A stretch of DNA of 64,000 nt. Source: Sarcina sp034439435. GTDB lineage: Bacteria > Bacillota > Clostridia > Clostridiales > Clostridiaceae. This document shows positions 61,909 through 64,000 of the stretch, one piece after another (the first letter of the stretch is position 1; every line of letters begins with the position of its first letter). The stretch covers positions 248,001-312,000 of the forward strand of contig NZ_JAPCKJ010000001.1 in assembly GCF_034439435.1 (NCBI RefSeq), in the 5' to 3' direction. The notes under the pieces were generated by a model, which made no database searches, was not told the DNA's origin, and saw only the letters and a list, made by a program, of their open reading frames with translations. Made by a program: the position numbers and the translations under genes.

Positions 61909-62346
61909 CTACTCCATAGCAACAAATTCTACTTTTTCAACTCCATGTACTAATTCTATTTCACTTAACATTTCTTTTATATCACATTTCATAGTAGATA
62001 TATCTATTGTAAAACTTACATGAGCTAATCCATGTATAGGTAATCCTTGATCAATTGTAAGTATATTACCCCCAACATCTGATAGTATATTTAAAACAGA
62101 TGATAAAACTCCTTTTTCATGAGTAACCACCATATTAAATATAACTTTTCTTCCTTGAAGCGTTTCTGCAAACTCAAATATATAATCCTTATACTTATAA
62201 TATACACTTCTACTAATTCCAGCTTGCTTTGTAGCTTCTGTTATTTCTTTAACTTTTCCTTCTTTTAAAAGTCTTTTAGCATTTATTACCTTCTCAAAAA
62301 CCTCTGGTAATACTCTTTTATCTATAACTAATAAATTTCCTTCCAT
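61909..62346 (-). CDS. ACT-domain protein (UPF0735 / PheB-like)
   Basis: The 145-residue protein has a short helical N-terminal part with AGISRSVYYKYKDYIFEF, a helix-turn-helix-like segment, then a C-terminal ACT domain (RKVIFNMVVTHEKGVLSSVLNILSDVGGNILTI in sequence, about residues 65-140). This is the UPF0735/PheB family, often placed near homoserine or chorismate genes and possibly an amino-acid-sensing regulator. No such gene is adjacent. GAGGTGA precedes the ATG. Monocistronic. Confidence 0.9.
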   Translation of the reverse strand: MEGNLLVIDKRVLPEVFEKVINAKRLLKEGKVKEITEATKQAGISRSVYYKYKDYIFEFAETLQGRKVIFNMVVTHEKGVLSSVLNILSDVGGNILTIDQGLPIHGLAHVSFTIDISTMKCDIKEMLSEIELVHGVEKVEFVAME

Positions 62347-62737
62347 TGGAACTATTCACCTCTTTTATCTTTATATAAATACCCAAAACTTAAGTAAATA
62401 ATAGCCCTCTTTTATTCGCCACTTATTAAAATACCACCTCTAATTAATATTTTCAATAAGAAACATCGCTTATTATTAATTAAATTTATAAATATTTTAA
62501 TTAATAACCCTAATTATTTATTAAAGCAACCCTATTATTTTAATTTATTTCCTTTATTAGATAAAATATACGTTTACAACTTATCCTTCCATCTACTAAA
62601 TTATACTTTTAATTTAAATATATCTATATAAAAAGTATATCACCCTACATTTTAAAACACAACTGTTCTCTTATAAAAGACAACTTAAATTAATAAAGAG
62701 GATATACCTTAAAGATACACCCTCTTACACTTCTTGA
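62347..62737. other. Long AT-rich intergenic region
   Basis: This gap holds the promoter region of the ACT-domain gene, near 62347, and the terminator of the mannosidase gene (62695-62727). The middle is very AT-rich and shows no ORF with a ribosome site and no recognised RNA. Confidence 0.5.
62695..62727 (-). terminator. Terminator of the GH38 mannosidase gene
   Basis: AAAGAGGATATACCTT pairs with AAGATACACCCTCTT with a few mismatches. It lies 11 bases past the stop at 62738. Confidence 0.7.
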
Positions 62738-64000
62738 TTAAAGTACTATTTCAAATGTTTTTATTTGTTTCTTTGAAATAATTCCATTAATAGCATTTTC
62801 TTTTACTTCTAGTTTTTCTATAATTTCCTCATTTAAGTTAACTTCGTTTATTTCCTTAACATCTCTATTAACTTTTATTTGGAAGTTTTCTTCTTTATCA
62901 GAAATATTAAATATTCTTACTATTATAGAATCTCTATCTTCAGCTTTCTTAAATGCTGATAAAACTATATTTTCTCCTGTAATTGAAACTAAAGAGTCCT
63001 CTACTTTGAAATCTCCTTGAAGAGCTAACATTGGAGTATTTAAGTTGTATGCTTCTTCGTAAGCTCTTTCTCCAGTGTAATCTCCTTCATGAGCTATTAC
63101 TGAATATTCGGCAATATTATTTCCTAAGCATTGTGCTTCAGGTGTTGGGAATACTCCCCAATCTCCTAACTCTCCAACAGATCTTAATATTGTTATAGCA
63201 ATAGTATTTTCTCCATCTCTTAATACTTCATATTCAGGTAATCCCATATTAGCAACCATAAGACCAACTTTTCCATCATTTACATCAACAAAGTTAGTTT
63301 GTTTTTGACAGTTAGAAGGATTTTGCCATCCTTCCCATGGAGTTGTTTCTCTTTCTATAACATCAAAATGTCCTTCTGCAAAGTGAGTGCTTGCTTCTAT
63401 TCCTGTTGGGAATAATGCTCTTACTCTATGATCTTTTGCAGTATTTTCTATTTCAACCTTAACATCTACTCTTCTAGAAACTTCGCTAAGAACTATTGTA
63501 GAAACTAACTTAATTTCTGTCATTTCTTCTACTCTTCTACTTTCTTTCTTAACAGCTTCTACTGGAACTTCTAAAGTATTTTTAACTTCAATAACTTTTT
63601 CTACTTCATTATCTTTTAATACTTTAATCTCAGCCTTATTTCCTAAAGTATTTACTACTAAATCCTTCTCTGGAGCTCTAAAGATGTATTCATCTCCTAT
63701 ATCTCCACAATCTTCAAAGGCATTTAAATTCCTATACTCTTTATTTGTTCCTTTATGAAGTAAATCAAATGTACCATTTTCATTGAATTTTAGTGAGAAG
63801 AATTTATTTTCAAAAGTTAAATCTTGAGAAACTTCCTTTTCTTCTATAACTTCACATGTAACTATCTTAAATGATTTTAATCCTAAAGCTTTTATATTAT
63901 TAGCTAAGAACTTAACTTTAAATCTATTTACATACTCTGGTTGTCTAAATCTATTGTTTGGAAGAGTATATTTAAATGTTTCACCTAAAGCTTCAACTAC
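62738..64000 (-). CDS. GH38 alpha-mannosidase, C-terminal part
   Basis: The open frame continues through the right edge, so only about 420 C-terminal codons are present. The visible part is the GH38 C-terminal beta region: ENKFFSLKFNENGTFDLLHKG, NAFEDCGDIGDEYIF, VRALFPTGIEASTHFAE, ERETTPWEGWQNPS, LGDWGVFPTPEAQCLG and a final beta module. These match bacterial GH38 enzymes of the mannosylglycerate-hydrolase type, which act on mannosides in the cytosol. The catalytic N-terminal barrel is outside the window. An internal ATG at 63523 could be misread as the start of a shorter gene. Confidence 0.85.
   Translation of the reverse strand, partial: VVEALGETFKYTLPNNRFRQPEYVNRFKVKFLANNIKALGLKSFKIVTCEVIEEKEVSQDLTFENKFFSLKFNENGTFDLLHKGTNKEYRNLNAFEDCGDIGDEYIFRAPEKDLVVNTLGNKAEIKVLKDNEVEKVIEVKNTLEVPVEAVKKESRRVEEMTEIKLVSTIVLSEVSRRVDVKVEIENTAKDHRVRALFPTGIEASTHFAEGHFDVIERETTPWEGWQNPSNCQKQTNFVDVNDGKVGLMVANMGLPEYEVLRDGENTIAITILRSVGELGDWGVFPTPEAQCLGNNIAEYSVIAHEGDYTGERAYEEAYNLNTPMLALQGDFKVEDSLVSITGENIVLSAFKKAEDRDSIIVRIFNISDKEENFQIKVNRDVKEINEVNLNEEIIEKLEVKENAINGIISKKQIKTFEIVL

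Noticed and set aside
62738..63523. Complete 261-residue protein starting at ATG 63523
   Set aside because: The frame stays open upstream to the window edge and encodes GH38 sequence, so this ATG is internal.
1..64000. CRISPR array, prophage, insertion sequence or integrative element
   Set aside because: No regularly spaced repeats, transposase, integrase or phage structural genes were seen on either strand.

Overview
The window looks like chromosomal DNA of a low-GC, spore-forming anaerobic Firmicute, most likely Clostridium perfringens or a very close relative. The reasons are the AT-rich sequence, strong AGGAGG ribosome sites, hairpin plus T-run terminators after most genes, a spore-type LonB next to LonA, a Csp-like subtilase, a class D sortase, and large secreted glycan-active proteins. 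The species call rests on gene recognition, not on a search. I see no insertion sequence, phage, integrase, CRISPR array or rRNA. There is one tRNA.

Layout. 1-9.5 kb: the 5' part of a secreted GH20-type hexosaminidase with two F5/8C (CBM32) domains; a GntR regulator with an RCK_C domain (BusR-like, probably c-di-AMP responsive); a YibE/F membrane protein; and a 1707-residue LPXTG surface protein built around a PHP-like phosphoesterase. 9.7-18.3 kb: a GNAT acetyltransferase; a PHP phosphatase; a sodium symporter behind an apparent tyrosine-codon attenuator; a Csp-type subtilase; a TPP riboswitch with thiT; a CobD-like aminotransferase-fold enzyme; and a Ca2+/H+ antiporter. 18.6-32.3 kb: a phosphodiesterase, small membrane proteins, a VanY-type carboxypeptidase paired with a DUF368 lipid-carrier translocase, a GntR/DUF1648 pair, a class D sortase, tRNA-Leu, a SEC-C methionine aminopeptidase, and three adjacent low-complexity Cys/Gly/Asn-rich proteins.

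32.5-40.8 kb is the conserved protein quality-control block tig-clpP-clpX-lonB-lonA-engB, all on the minus strand. 40.9-56.2 kb holds housekeeping and envelope genes: a DEAD-box helicase, deoD, a TcaA-like protein, an exonuclease-BRCT protein, an M16C peptidase, two wall-hydrolase-like enzymes, a flavin reductase and a ClC-RCK_C transporter. 56.4-58.7 kb carries rnfC and rnfD without the rest of the Rnf operon, followed by a structured non-coding stretch. 59-64 kb has DUF1653, nifS-thiI (sulfur transfer to tRNA), an ACT-domain protein and the 3' part of a GH38 alpha-mannosidase.

The most unusual item is the leader at 11337-11640. It has a consensus-like promoter, a 20-codon ORF ending in a Phe-Tyr-Tyr-Cys-Tyr-Tyr run, a chain of mutually exclusive hairpins and a perfect intrinsic terminator, directly in front of a transporter whose family includes a tyrosine transporter. 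Other points of interest are the Cys/Gly-rich protein cluster at 30.7-32.3 kb, the stranded rnfCD pair, a 33-codon gene at 28896-28997, and an orphan GH13 C-terminal-like domain at 23.2 kb. Start codons were chosen by Shine-Dalgarno spacing, so several are shorter than the longest possible frame.
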